DNA from: Microvirga mediterraneensis
GTDB taxonomy: Bacteria; Pseudomonadota; Alphaproteobacteria; Rhizobiales; Beijerinckiaceae
Assembly: GCF_013520865.1 (NCBI RefSeq)
Contig: NZ_JACDXJ010000001.1
Span: 4,635,501 to 4,699,500 of the forward strand
Reading direction: 5' to 3'
DNA length: 64,000 nucleotides
Shown: positions 1 to 7,667 of the stretch, in pieces
Numbering within the stretch: the stretch's first letter is position 1
How the letters are laid out: each line of letters begins with the position of its first letter
Notes under the pieces: model-generated
Database searches by the model: none
Seen by the model: the letters and a program-made list of their open reading frames with translations, nothing else
Told to the model about the DNA's origin: nothing
Position numbers and translations under genes: made by a program

Positions 1-26
1 GCCGCAGCCGCTTAAGAGGATCGGCG

Positions 27-1043
27 ATGGGTCATTCCATTCACATTCGTTCAGCGAACCGAACCGTATCGCCTAGTGATGGCCAGACAATCCTCGCTTC
101 CGCTCTCGATGCGGGTATCGCCTACCCTCATGGTTGCCGCTCCGGGCGCTGCGGTGCCTGCAAGTCGCGTCTCGTCGAAGGTGAAGTCGAGTTGCTACCG
201 CATACGCCTTTCGCTCTGACGGAGCAGGAGCGCCAACAGGGCCTGATCCTCGCCTGCCGCGCCGTTCCGGTTACATCGGGAGAAGTGCTGTGGCTTCAGG
301 ACGACGCAGATTCTGTTGTGCATCCGGTCGTCGATCTCAAGGCGCGCATCATCGACATCGTGGATGCAACCCATGACATAAAGCGGATCCGCATGACTGC
401 CGAGGACGGCACTTTCAGTTTCTCGGCCGGACAATATGCGCGGTTGACTTTCCCTGGCGCTCCGGCGCGAGACTATTCAATGGCGAGCCATCCGAAAGTT
501 GAAGAGATCGAGTTCCACATTCGCCGTGTGCCGGAGGGGCGAGCCAGTTCTCATATCGCAACCTCCGCAGATGTCGGCGACATCGTGCGCGTGGAGGGGC
601 CGTTCGGCAGTTCGTATCTGCGAGAACGACATACGGGTCCTATCGTCTGCGTGGCGGGCGGGTCCGGTCTGGCGCCGATCCAATCAATTGTCGAGACAGC
701 CCTGTCGCGCGGCATGCGACAACCGATCAAGATCTACTTCGGAGCTCGGACCGAAAAGGATTTATACCAGCTCGACCTGTTCGCGAAGTTCGAACTCAGC
801 CATGCCAATGTTCGCTTCATCCCGGTTCTGTCGGCTCCATCAGGTCCGACGGTTCGCCGCATCGGGCTCGTGTCGGAGGCGATGGTACAGGACCTTGCCG
901 ATTGTGATGGATGGAAGGCCTATGTAGCGGGCCCACCCGCCATGGTGGAGGCGGTCGGCGCCGTTCTCGCCGAACGGGGCTTGCGAGTCGACGACATACA
1001 TGCCGACGTTTTCTTTACACCCGATTCAGTGCCTGCCGCCTAA
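27..1043 (+). CDS. 2Fe-2S/FAD/NAD(P)H oxidoreductase (ferredoxin-NAD reductase component of an oxygenase-type system)
   Basis: A 338-residue one-chain electron-transfer reductase. The N-terminal plant-type ferredoxin domain has Cys37, Cys42, Cys45 and Cys77 in the usual C-x4-C-x2-C...C spacing. An FAD domain follows with an RDYS flavin motif near residue 148, then an NAD domain with GGSGLAP near residue 210. Such proteins move electrons from NAD(P)H to an oxygenase or similar partner. None is visible here, because the window starts 26 bases upstream. The ATG follows an AGAGGATC ribosome site. cueR starts 27 bases after the stop, so the two may be co-transcribed. The physiological partner is unknown. 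Confidence 0.85.
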   Translation: MGHSIHIRSANRTVSPSDGQTILASALDAGIAYPHGCRSGRCGACKSRLVEGEVELLPHTPFALTEQERQQGLILACRAVPVTSGEVLWLQDDADSVVHPVVDLKARIIDIVDATHDIKRIRMTAEDGTFSFSAGQYARLTFPGAPARDYSMASHPKVEEIEFHIRRVPEGRASSHIATSADVGDIVRVEGPFGSSYLRERHTGPIVCVAGGSGLAPIQSIVETALSRGMRQPIKIYFGARTEKDLYQLDLFAKFELSHANVRFIPVLSAPSGPTVRRIGLVSEAMVQDLADCDGWKAYVAGPPAMVEAVGAVLAERGLRVDDIHADVFFTPDSVPAA

Positions 1044-1070
1044 TCAGACATTGCTGCCAGGAAATGTGCC

Positions 1071-1547
1071 ATGAACATCGGACAAGCCGCCGAGTCGTCG
1101 GGCGTATCCGCCAAAATGATCCGCTATTATGAATCCATCGGACTGATCGCGAAGACCGCTCGGACCGCTGCCGGATATCGCGTGTACTCGAACAACGACG
1201 TTAACACCCTAGGCTTCATCCGAAGAGCTCGAGACCTTGGCTTCTCCGTGGAGCAGATTACCGAATTGGTGTCGTTATGGCGGGATCGGCAGCGGGCAAG
1301 CACGGACGTGAAGCGTATAGCCCTCGAACATGTCGCTCTTCTGGAAACGAAAGCGCGTGAGTTGCAGGAAATGGCCTCCACGCTCCGGCATCTCGCGAAG
1401 AGCTGCCACGGTAACGAGCGGCCCGACTGCCCGATCATCGAAGGACTGGCGGATAGTAACGGTCTTCATGCAGTCAATCCGCGACTCAAGCCGCGCTTCG
1501 GGACGACAGGCCTACAATCTGCGAACCGGGCGAAGACCGCGATCTGA
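1071..1547 (+). CDS. cueR: Cu(I)-responsive MerR-family regulator CueR
   Basis: A 158-residue MerR-type activator. The N-terminal winged helix (residues 1-70) is followed by a dimerisation helix and a metal loop with Cys112 and Cys120 in the form C-H-G-N-x-R-P-D-C-P. These are the same residue numbers as the Cu(I) ligands of E. coli CueR, which supports both the start and the copper assignment. CueR bends promoters with overlong spacers and switches on copper export genes. Two matching operators occur downstream, in front of the CopZ-like gene and of copA. The tail after residue 125 is longer than in E. coli and has no recognisable motif. Confidence 0.92.
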   Translation: MNIGQAAESSGVSAKMIRYYESIGLIAKTARTAAGYRVYSNNDVNTLGFIRRARDLGFSVEQITELVSLWRDRQRASTDVKRIALEHVALLETKARELQEMASTLRHLAKSCHGNERPDCPIIEGLADSNGLHAVNPRLKPRFGTTGLQSANRAKTAI

Positions 1548-1589
1548 GCCGCCCGAGGATCGCCCGGATGAGGGCAGAGATTTCTGCGC

Positions 1590-1620
1590 TTGACCTTACC
1601 ACCGTTGGAAGCCGCAGCAT
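1590..1620 (+). promoter_or_regulatory. CueR-type operator/promoter of the CopZ-like gene
   Basis: TTGACC (a -35 element) begins a dyad GACCTTAC-N7-GGAAGCC, close to the CueR consensus ACCTTCC-N7-GGAAGGT. It lies 36-66 bases before the metallochaperone start. The TTG at 1590 could be mistaken for an upstream start codon of that gene, but it is the -35 hexamer. Confidence 0.7.
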
Positions 1621-1655
1621 TCGATTCGCCAACACCCCGGCAGGAGGAACAAGAG

Positions 1656-1919
1656 ATGTGCGGCTGCTCAACCCATGAAATCACGGAGCCCGTGCAGATG
1701 AAGCAGATAAAGAATGCCGATCTGACGCTGCGGGTCGATGACATGACCTGCGGCCATTGCGCCGGCACGGTCAAGAAGGCAGTTGAGTCGGCGTTGCCTG
1801 GAACACAGGTCGATGCGGACCCCTCTTCGAAGCTGGTGACGATCCGGGGCACGGTCAACCTGTCGGCTGTGAAGGCCATTGTCACGGAAGCCGGGTACAC
1901 GCCTTCCGAATCCGCTTGA
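1656..1919 (+). CDS. CopZ-like heavy-metal-associated (HMA) metallochaperone
   Basis: An 87-residue soluble HMA-domain protein. The metal motif is M-T-C-G-H-C in the first loop, within a beta-alpha-beta-beta-alpha-beta fold. An extra N-terminal MCGCS segment could add cysteine ligands. Proteins of this type carry Cu(I) to P1B ATPases and to copper sensors. The start at 1656 is chosen because AGGAGG sits 9 bases upstream and the CueR operator occupies the upstream in-frame extension. The copA ATPase downstream has no HMA domain of its own, so this separate chaperone is its likely partner; that is inference. Confidence 0.88.
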   Translation: MCGCSTHEITEPVQMKQIKNADLTLRVDDMTCGHCAGTVKKAVESALPGTQVDADPSSKLVTIRGTVNLSAVKAIVTEAGYTPSESA

Positions 1920-2030
1920 TCGACGGACAACACGGGCGAGGCGACCGGAAAGCTGCATATCCTTCGGGGCTGTCTTGCCGAACTGGTTCCTTCATGACAC
2001 AAATTCGAATCTGACGAACGGAGACTTTCT

Positions 2031-2438
2031 TTGCGCCTGACGGGCCTCATCATCGCTGCTCTGTTTGCCATCGCCGCGGGGATCCTCACGATCTCCGCGC
2101 CGCACGGGCGCGCACCGACAGGTCAATATGCCGTCTCGACATCCATCGACAGCCATGGGAACCATGTGCGCGCGAGCACGGAGATGGGCCATGGCGGCCA
2201 ATCCATGCTTCATGATCGCGCGTCTGCTCAAGCGGACTGCGATCCTCCCGTCTCAGGTTTCCAAAAGGGCACCGGCACCGAGTGCTGCAACATGGGCGCC
2301 TGTCATGCCGTCCAGGTTTTCGCCGCGCCCGTGATCCCTTTACCCTTCGGGTCGGCCGTGACCATCCTTATGGAAGGCGACGAGCAGGTGGAGGGCACCA
2401 TCCCCGGGGGCCCCGACAGGCCACCGCGAATCGTCTGA
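2031..2438 (+). CDS. Small exported protein of the copper cluster, unknown function
   Basis: A 135-residue protein with a TTG start after a GGAGAC ribosome site. The first 25 residues form a hydrophobic signal or anchor segment. The rest is periplasmic, with several His and Met residues and a Cys-rich patch ECCNMGACH near residue 85. These are plausible copper ligands but match no family I can name. It follows the CopZ-like gene by 111 bases, in the same direction as the copper genes, which is the only functional clue. The start is uncertain because no ATG is available upstream. Confidence 0.55.
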   Translation: MRLTGLIIAALFAIAAGILTISAPHGRAPTGQYAVSTSIDSHGNHVRASTEMGHGGQSMLHDRASAQADCDPPVSGFQKGTGTECCNMGACHAVQVFAAPVIPLPFGSAVTILMEGDEQVEGTIPGGPDRPPRIV

Positions 2439-2640
2439 TTCAGACGCGGGCGATCAAGTCCGCACGAACCGGCGCGCCTGCTCCTGAGAGCCAGCTGCGA
2501 CCGTCCTGAAGCTCGAACCGGTCACTTTTCCCAGAACGCGATCAGACCGTCAGGCTCGTGATGGATGGACTCAGGGTCCACCAAGCACCTCGCCTTGTCT
2601 CTGAACAGCGTTGGGGGAGGTCCGCCCGGAGATAGATCCC

Positions 2641-2898
2641 ATGATCAGACTCTTTTCCCTGCCGGCGCTCGGTCTGGGCTTGGCTGCCTGCGTGCCTTCC
2701 CACCACCCCTCCTACCTCGTGTCGGCGGCCGATCCTGCCGTCGGCACTCGCCCCCCGGCCTACTCCTCCGTCACCGCCGGCATCCGCGGTTACGACGTCG
2801 TCGAGCCCCTTGACTGGCGCGAACTGAACCGGCGCGTCGGCCCGCAGGGCGATCCCGAGCGGGGCGACTCGGACGACGCCGCGCGACGGGGACGCTAG
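2641..2898 (+). CDS. Small lipoprotein of the copper cluster
   Basis: An 85-residue protein starting at the ATG that follows a CGGAGATAG ribosome site. It has a short hydrophobic signal ending in a lipobox, L-A-A-C at residue 17, so it is probably lipid-anchored. Just after the lipobox the mature part reads C-V-P-S-H-H-P-S. A later segment, Y-D-V-V-E-P-L-D-W-R-E-L-N, resembles small lipoproteins found beside TolC-like genes in copper clusters. It lies directly before the TolC-like gene and is likely co-transcribed. Function unknown. Confidence 0.6.
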   Translation: MIRLFSLPALGLGLAACVPSHHPSYLVSAADPAVGTRPPAYSSVTAGIRGYDVVEPLDWRELNRRVGPQGDPERGDSDDAARRGR

Positions 2899-2973
2899 GC
2901 GATGACACACACACTAGTTTCACCCGCCGGCACAGCGACAGCACGGCAGGGCACGCGCAAGGACAATAACGCG

Positions 2974-4467
2974 ATGAAACACAACGGGGGCAGTAGCCGG
3001 GCAAGGCCGCGACTTAAGCTGCTTGCCAGCGTGGCCGCCACGATCTTCCTGGGCGGCTGCGTGTCCTTCTCACAGGACGCAGGGCTCTCTGTCGCGCAGA
3101 CGGTCGCCTACACCGAACTCAACAAGGATGTCGGTAAGATCACGAACGAGGCCGAGGCCATAGGGGCTCAGCAGCGGGTCGAGGAGCTTCTGCGGCGCCC
3201 GCTCACGCCGGACGCGGCCGTCCAGATCGCATTCCTGAAGAACAGGGGTCTGCAGGCGGCCTTCAATGACCTCGGCGTGTCCGAGGCCACCTACGTTCAG
3301 GCCAGTCTGCCCCCCTCGCCGCGAGTCGTCCTGGGACGAAGCGGCCTTCTGGGCGGCGCGTCCTTCGAGGTCGAGCGGCAGCTTCTGATAGGATTGTTCG
3401 AGCTCGCGACCCTGCCGCAGCGCTCGGCTGTGGCCCAGCAGCAGTTCCGCGCCGCCCAGTTCCGGACGGCCGAGGCCGTGTTGAGCCTCGGCGCCGAGGC
3501 ACGGCGCCAGTACTACCGGGCCATTGCCGCGAACCAGCGGGTCGCCTTCATGCAGCAGGCGCTCGTCACGGCGGAGACGGCTTCCGAGCTGGCCAAGCAG
3601 CTCGGTGAGACCGGCGCCCTCAACAAGCTGGAGCAGGCCCGCGAACATGCCTTCTACCAGGAGATCGGGGCCCAATTGGCCCAAGCTCGCATCGACCAGA
3701 AGGTCGAGCGCGAGCGCCTGATCCGTCAGCTCGGCCTGTGGGGCCGAGACATCGACTTCAGCCTGCCGGGCAGCCTGCCATCGCTGCCGTCCCGGCTGGC
3801 GAGCCTGAAGGACGTCGAGAGCGAAGCCTTGTCCCGGCGCGTGGACCTGCAGGCCATGCGCAACGACCTGAACGCCGTCGCGGGACAGTACAGCCTTGAC
3901 GTCGTCAACAGCGTCGTCAGCGACATCGAGCTGGTCGAGGGATCGAACTTCGGAAAGAACAAGGTCATCAACCAGGAAGGTCAGGTCGAGGTCGAGAAAG
4001 AGAAGACCCGGATCAGGGGGATCGAGGCCTCCTTCACGATCCCGATCTTTGACTTCGGCGAGTCGACCCGGCGGGGTGCCCAGGAAGCCTACATGGCCGC
4101 AGCGAACCGGTTGGCGGAGCGAGCGGTCAACGTCCGGTCCGAGGCGCGCGAAGCCTACGTGGTTTACCGAGGCAAGCACGACCTTGCCCGCCACTATCAG
4201 AGCCGGGTCCTGCCCCTGCAGAAGAGGATCCAAGACGAGGCCCTGCTCCAGTACAGCGGCATGCTTGTCGATGTGAGCCAGCTCATCATCGACGCCCGCA
4301 CCCGCATCTTGAGCAACGTCGACGCCATCAACGCCCGCCGCGACTTCTGGATCGCCGCCACCGACCTTAAGGCCGCCCTGGTCGGCGGTCTGGCCGGCGG
4401 TGGCGCAAGCGGAGGCGAAACGACTACGGCTGCGGCCGGTGGGGAAGCTGCCGCCGGCGGACACTGA
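2974..4467 (+). CDS. TolC/OEP-family outer-membrane efflux lipoprotein
   Basis: A 497-residue outer-membrane channel protein of the TolC/CusC type. The signal peptide ends in the lipobox L-G-G-C near residue 30. Two OEP repeats with long amphipathic helices follow (roughly residues 70-270 and 280-480). An Ala/Gly-rich tail ends the protein. The ATG at 2974, with AAGGA 10 bases upstream, puts the signal at a normal position; an in-frame ATG at 2902 would add 24 residues before it. No RND pump or membrane-fusion protein is present nearby, so its inner-membrane partner must be encoded elsewhere or it acts in a different export route. Confidence 0.85.
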   Translation: MKHNGGSSRARPRLKLLASVAATIFLGGCVSFSQDAGLSVAQTVAYTELNKDVGKITNEAEAIGAQQRVEELLRRPLTPDAAVQIAFLKNRGLQAAFNDLGVSEATYVQASLPPSPRVVLGRSGLLGGASFEVERQLLIGLFELATLPQRSAVAQQQFRAAQFRTAEAVLSLGAEARRQYYRAIAANQRVAFMQQALVTAETASELAKQLGETGALNKLEQAREHAFYQEIGAQLAQARIDQKVERERLIRQLGLWGRDIDFSLPGSLPSLPSRLASLKDVESEALSRRVDLQAMRNDLNAVAGQYSLDVVNSVVSDIELVEGSNFGKNKVINQEGQVEVEKEKTRIRGIEASFTIPIFDFGESTRRGAQEAYMAAANRLAERAVNVRSEAREAYVVYRGKHDLARHYQSRVLPLQKRIQDEALLQYSGMLVDVSQLIIDARTRILSNVDAINARRDFWIAATDLKAALVGGLAGGGASGGETTTAAAGGEAAAGGH

Positions 4468-4487
4468 ACATCGAGAGGAGTTATCCA

Positions 4488-5897
4488 ATGACCGTATCGC
4501 GAAGAGGTTTCCTCGGCGCCGGGGGATTGGCCCTCGCCGGAGCCACCATGGTCAGCGGGCGCACGCAGGCGGCGAGCCTGCCCGAGGCGCCTACCATGAC
4601 CGAAGCCACGATGCAGCCGCCGCTTTATCCGAAGAGCGGACCGGACTATCAGCCGGTCGTCACCCTCAACGGCTGGACCTTGCCCTGGCGGCAGAGCGGC
4701 GATTGGAAGGAGTTCCATCTCGTCGCCGAGCCCGTCGTGCGCGAGATGGCACCCGGCATGAAGGCGCACCTGTGGGGCTACAACGGTCAGTCGCCGGGAC
4801 CGACCATCGAGGCGGTGCAGGGCGACAAGGTCCGCATCTTCGTCACCAACAAGCTACCGGAGAACACGGCGGTGCACTGGCACGGCCAACTCCTGCCCAA
4901 CGGCATGGACGGGGTAGGCGGCCTGACCCAGCCGCACATCCCACCGGGCAAGACCTTCGTGTACGAGTTCATCTGCCAGAAGTCCGGCACCTTCATGTAT
5001 CACCCGCACTCGGACGAGATGGTACAGATGGCAATGGGCATGATGGGCTTCTTCGTCGTGCATCCGCGAGATCCGGTCGAGCGCCGCGTCGACCGCGACT
5101 TCGTGTTCCTGCTCAACGCCTTCGATATCGAGGCCGGCTCGTACGTGCCCCGGGTCAACGAGATGACGGACTTCAATCTCTGGTGCTGGAACACGCGCGT
5201 GTTCCCTGGCATCGACCCGCTCGTGGTGCGTCAGGGCGACAAGGTTCGTATCCGGTTCGGCAACCTGACCATGACCAACCACCCGATCCACATGCACGGC
5301 TACGACTTCAAGGTAACGGGCACGGACGGCGGCTGGGTGCCGGAGACGGCGCAATGGCCCGAGGTTTCCGTCGACGTGGCGGTCGGCCAGATGCGCGCCT
5401 TCGAGTTCGTGGCCGACGCGCCGGGCGACTGGGCGATCCACTGCCACAAGTCGCACCACACGATGAACGCCATGGGCCATGACGTGAAGACCTACATCGG
5501 CGTCAACATGAAGAAAACCGCGCCCGCCATCAAGAAGGTTGCGCCCGGCTACATGCCTATGGGCTCAACCGGGATGGGCGAGATGGGCTCGATGGAGATG
5601 CCTTTGCCCGACAACACCCTGCCGATGATGACGGGCTTTGCCCAGTTCGGTCCCGTCGAGATGGGCGGCATGTTCTCGGTCGTGAAGGTGCGCCCCGGCT
5701 TGGCGGCCGACGATTACAAGGATCCGGGCTGGTACAAACACCCGGAGGGTACTGTCGCGTACGAATGGACGGGCGGGAAACTTGCCGAACCGGCCCGTGC
5801 GACACCGTCCGACAGTGGCGTGAAGGCTGCGGAGTTCCGCGCCGTCGATCCACGGAAACGGCCCGCCCGGACCTCAGGCGGCCATAGCAATCACTGA
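4488..5897 (+). CDS. Tat-exported multicopper oxidase (copper-resistance type)
   Basis: A 469-residue periplasmic oxidase. The twin-arginine signal is S-R-R-G-F-L-G at residues 4-10. Copper ligands are HWH at 130-132, HPH at 172-174, HPIHMH at 265-270 and HCH-x3-H-x4-M at 318-329. Together they make the type 1 and trinuclear copper sites. A Met-rich tail near residues 355-390 probably binds extra copper. The family oxidises Cu(I) to the less toxic Cu(II). It follows the TolC-like gene by 20 bases. It is shorter than CopA/PcoA oxidases (about 600 residues), so I do not give it that symbol. Confidence 0.92.
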   Translation: MTVSRRGFLGAGGLALAGATMVSGRTQAASLPEAPTMTEATMQPPLYPKSGPDYQPVVTLNGWTLPWRQSGDWKEFHLVAEPVVREMAPGMKAHLWGYNGQSPGPTIEAVQGDKVRIFVTNKLPENTAVHWHGQLLPNGMDGVGGLTQPHIPPGKTFVYEFICQKSGTFMYHPHSDEMVQMAMGMMGFFVVHPRDPVERRVDRDFVFLLNAFDIEAGSYVPRVNEMTDFNLWCWNTRVFPGIDPLVVRQGDKVRIRFGNLTMTNHPIHMHGYDFKVTGTDGGWVPETAQWPEVSVDVAVGQMRAFEFVADAPGDWAIHCHKSHHTMNAMGHDVKTYIGVNMKKTAPAIKKVAPGYMPMGSTGMGEMGSMEMPLPDNTLPMMTGFAQFGPVEMGGMFSVVKVRPGLAADDYKDPGWYKHPEGTVAYEWTGGKLAEPARATPSDSGVKAAEFRAVDPRKRPARTSGGHSNH

Positions 5898-5929
5898 TCC
5901 CACAGGGACCGACTCCGAAGGAGCAATCG

Positions 5930-6421
5930 ATGAAGATGCGCCCATCCACTCTCATGACCACCGCTGTGGCGCTGGCCCTCTCAACCACGCTGACACTGGC
6001 CGAGCCTGGCGAGGCCGGCCACAGTCACAAGTCCTTCGCGACCGGTGAACCGGGCGATCCGAGGAAGCCCGTCGCCCGCACCATCGAGGTCGCCATGAAG
6101 GAGCTCGAGGACGCCAGGATGCTGTTTGATCCCAACAAGGTCGAGATCAAGCGCGGTGAGCAAGTGAGGTTCGTGCTCAGGAACCAGGGATCGGTCGATC
6201 ACGAGTTCATGCTCGACACGGTCGAACGCAACGCCAAGCACAAGATCGCCATGGAGAAGAACCCGGACATGGAGCACGACGACCCGAATGGGAAGCGGCT
6301 CGCGCCGAAGGGATCCAACGAGATCGTCTGGCGCTTCACCAAATCCGGAACCTTCGAATTCGCCTGCCTGATCCCGGGCCACTACGAGTCCGGCATGCAC
6401 GGCACCGTCGTCGTCAAGTGA
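5930..6421 (+). CDS. Periplasmic cupredoxin-domain protein
   Basis: A 163-residue exported protein with a signal peptide (about residues 1-25), a His-containing linker and one cupredoxin domain. Type 1 copper ligands are visible: His91, Cys146, His151 and Met156 (D-H-E-F and C-L-I-P-G-H-Y-x-x-G-M). The domain could shuttle electrons or store copper in the periplasm. AAGGAG lies 8 bases before the ATG. It sits between the multicopper oxidase and the CusF-like gene in one apparent operon and may be an electron or copper partner of the oxidase. Confidence 0.88.
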   Translation: MKMRPSTLMTTAVALALSTTLTLAEPGEAGHSHKSFATGEPGDPRKPVARTIEVAMKELEDARMLFDPNKVEIKRGEQVRFVLRNQGSVDHEFMLDTVERNAKHKIAMEKNPDMEHDDPNGKRLAPKGSNEIVWRFTKSGTFEFACLIPGHYESGMHGTVVVK

Positions 6422-6460
6422 CGGTGCTCTTTCCTCACACCCCAAGATAGGAGTCTTAAA

Positions 6461-6751
6461 ATGAAGCGTATCAATATCAGTCTGATCGCAGCCCTGAGCC
6501 TCTCCGGCATGGCTTTCGCGCAGAACCTGCCGCTTGTCTCCGGCACGGTAGAGAAGGTCGACACCGCACAGAACAAGATCACGATCGACCATGGTCCGAT
6601 CAAGAACCTCGACATGGAAGCCATGACCATGGTGTTCCGCGTGCAGGATGCAGCCCTGCTGAAGGACATGAGAGCCGGCGACAAGGTTCAGTTCACGGCC
6701 GACCGCGTGAACGGCCAGCTCTCCGTCACTTCGATCAAGAAGGGCAAGTAA
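6461..6751 (+). CDS. CusF-like periplasmic copper-binding protein
   Basis: A 96-residue protein with a signal peptide (1-20) and one CusF beta-barrel domain. The ligands line up with E. coli CusF: His44, Met55 and Met57. The position of the copper-capping tryptophan is occupied by Met52 (L-D-M-E-A-M-T-M). CusF proteins carry Cu(I)/Ag(I) in the periplasm to efflux pumps. The next gene carries a second copy of the same domain, so a local duplication is likely. Confidence 0.85.
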   Translation: MKRINISLIAALSLSGMAFAQNLPLVSGTVEKVDTAQNKITIDHGPIKNLDMEAMTMVFRVQDAALLKDMRAGDKVQFTADRVNGQLSVTSIKKGK

Positions 6752-6822
6752 GGTCCGAGCCGCCCCGCACAGATGTTCAGCATTACAGGTGCGGGGCGAA
6801 CCGCTCATTTCGGGAGAACCTC

Positions 6823-7530
6823 ATGAAACGCTTGATTGCCCCCCTCATTGCTGTCGGAGCCATGGCTACCGTAACCATCGCTGGAAGTACCGATGCCTCG
6901 CAGGCTCAGCCCGCCAGGGGGACGCCGGCGGCCTACGAACGTGTCCGCGAGGTCATGGACGACCGCTTCAAGGACATGAAGCTCAGCGGCGACCCCGACA
7001 AGGATTTCGCGGCGCTCGCGATTGCCCATCATGAGGATCTGATCTTTCTCGCCCGAACCCAGTTGGAGCATGGCGCGGATGAGCAGCTCCGCCGCCTTGC
7101 GCAGAAATTCGTCGACGAGCAGCAGAAACAGATCAGCGAACTGAAGGAATGGCAGGTCCGTAACCGTCGGCCCGACTACCGGGCACGACTTGATCAGCCG
7201 CCGCACGGATCCGGACCGCTCGATGGAACGGCAGCACCAACGCCTGAATCACAGCTTCAAGCCGCGGCTCCGGCACAGCCCACGGCGCAGCCGGCATCGA
7301 AAGACTTGCCGATGGTATCCGGAATGGTGGAGAAAGTTGACGCGGCAGCGGGAAAGGTCACGATCGACCATGGGGCGATCCCTAATCTGAACATGGACGC
7401 CATGACGATGGTGTTCCGCGTCCAGGATCCTGCCCTCCTCCAGGGCGTTAAGGAAGGCAACAAGGTGCAGTTCCAGGCCGACCGCGTGAACGGCCAGATC
7501 AGTGTCGTCAGGATCCAGAAGCAGAGATGA
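6823..7530 (+). CDS. DUF305-CusF fusion, exported copper-binding protein
   Basis: A 235-residue exported protein. After a signal peptide (1-28) comes a DUF305-type four-helix domain (about 35-115). Its S-G-D-P-D-K-D-F-A and A-H-H-E-D motifs are clear. A Pro/Ala/Gln linker (about 120-160) leads to a CusF domain (165-235) with M-D-A-M-T-M. The DUF305 part has Ala where many relatives have Met before the HH pair. The second half is highly similar to the preceding CusF-like protein. It probably buffers periplasmic copper. Confidence 0.82.
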   Translation: MKRLIAPLIAVGAMATVTIAGSTDASQAQPARGTPAAYERVREVMDDRFKDMKLSGDPDKDFAALAIAHHEDLIFLARTQLEHGADEQLRRLAQKFVDEQQKQISELKEWQVRNRRPDYRARLDQPPHGSGPLDGTAAPTPESQLQAAAPAQPTAQPASKDLPMVSGMVEKVDAAAGKVTIDHGAIPNLNMDAMTMVFRVQDPALLQGVKEGNKVQFQADRVNGQISVVRIQKQR

Positions 7531-7607
7531 CCAGGATCCGCGGCCATGCGTTGCCTTGAATTAACGCCGCAATGAGCAGCCGCCGATCATCCGATGTTTG
7601 GAGCGAC

Positions 7608-7638
7608 TTGACCTTCCCACGATAGGAAGCTCGAGCAT
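7608..7638 (+). promoter_or_regulatory. CueR-type operator/promoter of copA
   Basis: TTGACC (-35) starts the dyad GACCTTCC-N7-GGAAGCTC, a nearly perfect CueR operator, 30-60 bases before copA. The stretched spacer expected of MerR-type promoters leaves a weak -10 around GAGCAT. It is the better of two such sites in the cluster. Confidence 0.8.
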
Positions 7639-7667
7639 TCACCGCAACGTATCAGGCGAGGTGAGCC

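Noticed and set aside
1590..1655. Upstream TTG start for the CopZ-like gene
   Set aside because: The TTG is the -35 hexamer of a CueR promoter, and a strong AGGAGG stands before the ATG at 1656.
3070..4488. A 472-codon open frame antisense to the TolC-like gene
   Set aside because: It mirrors the codon pattern of the real gene, has no domain and no ribosome site; high GC content leaves antisense frames open.
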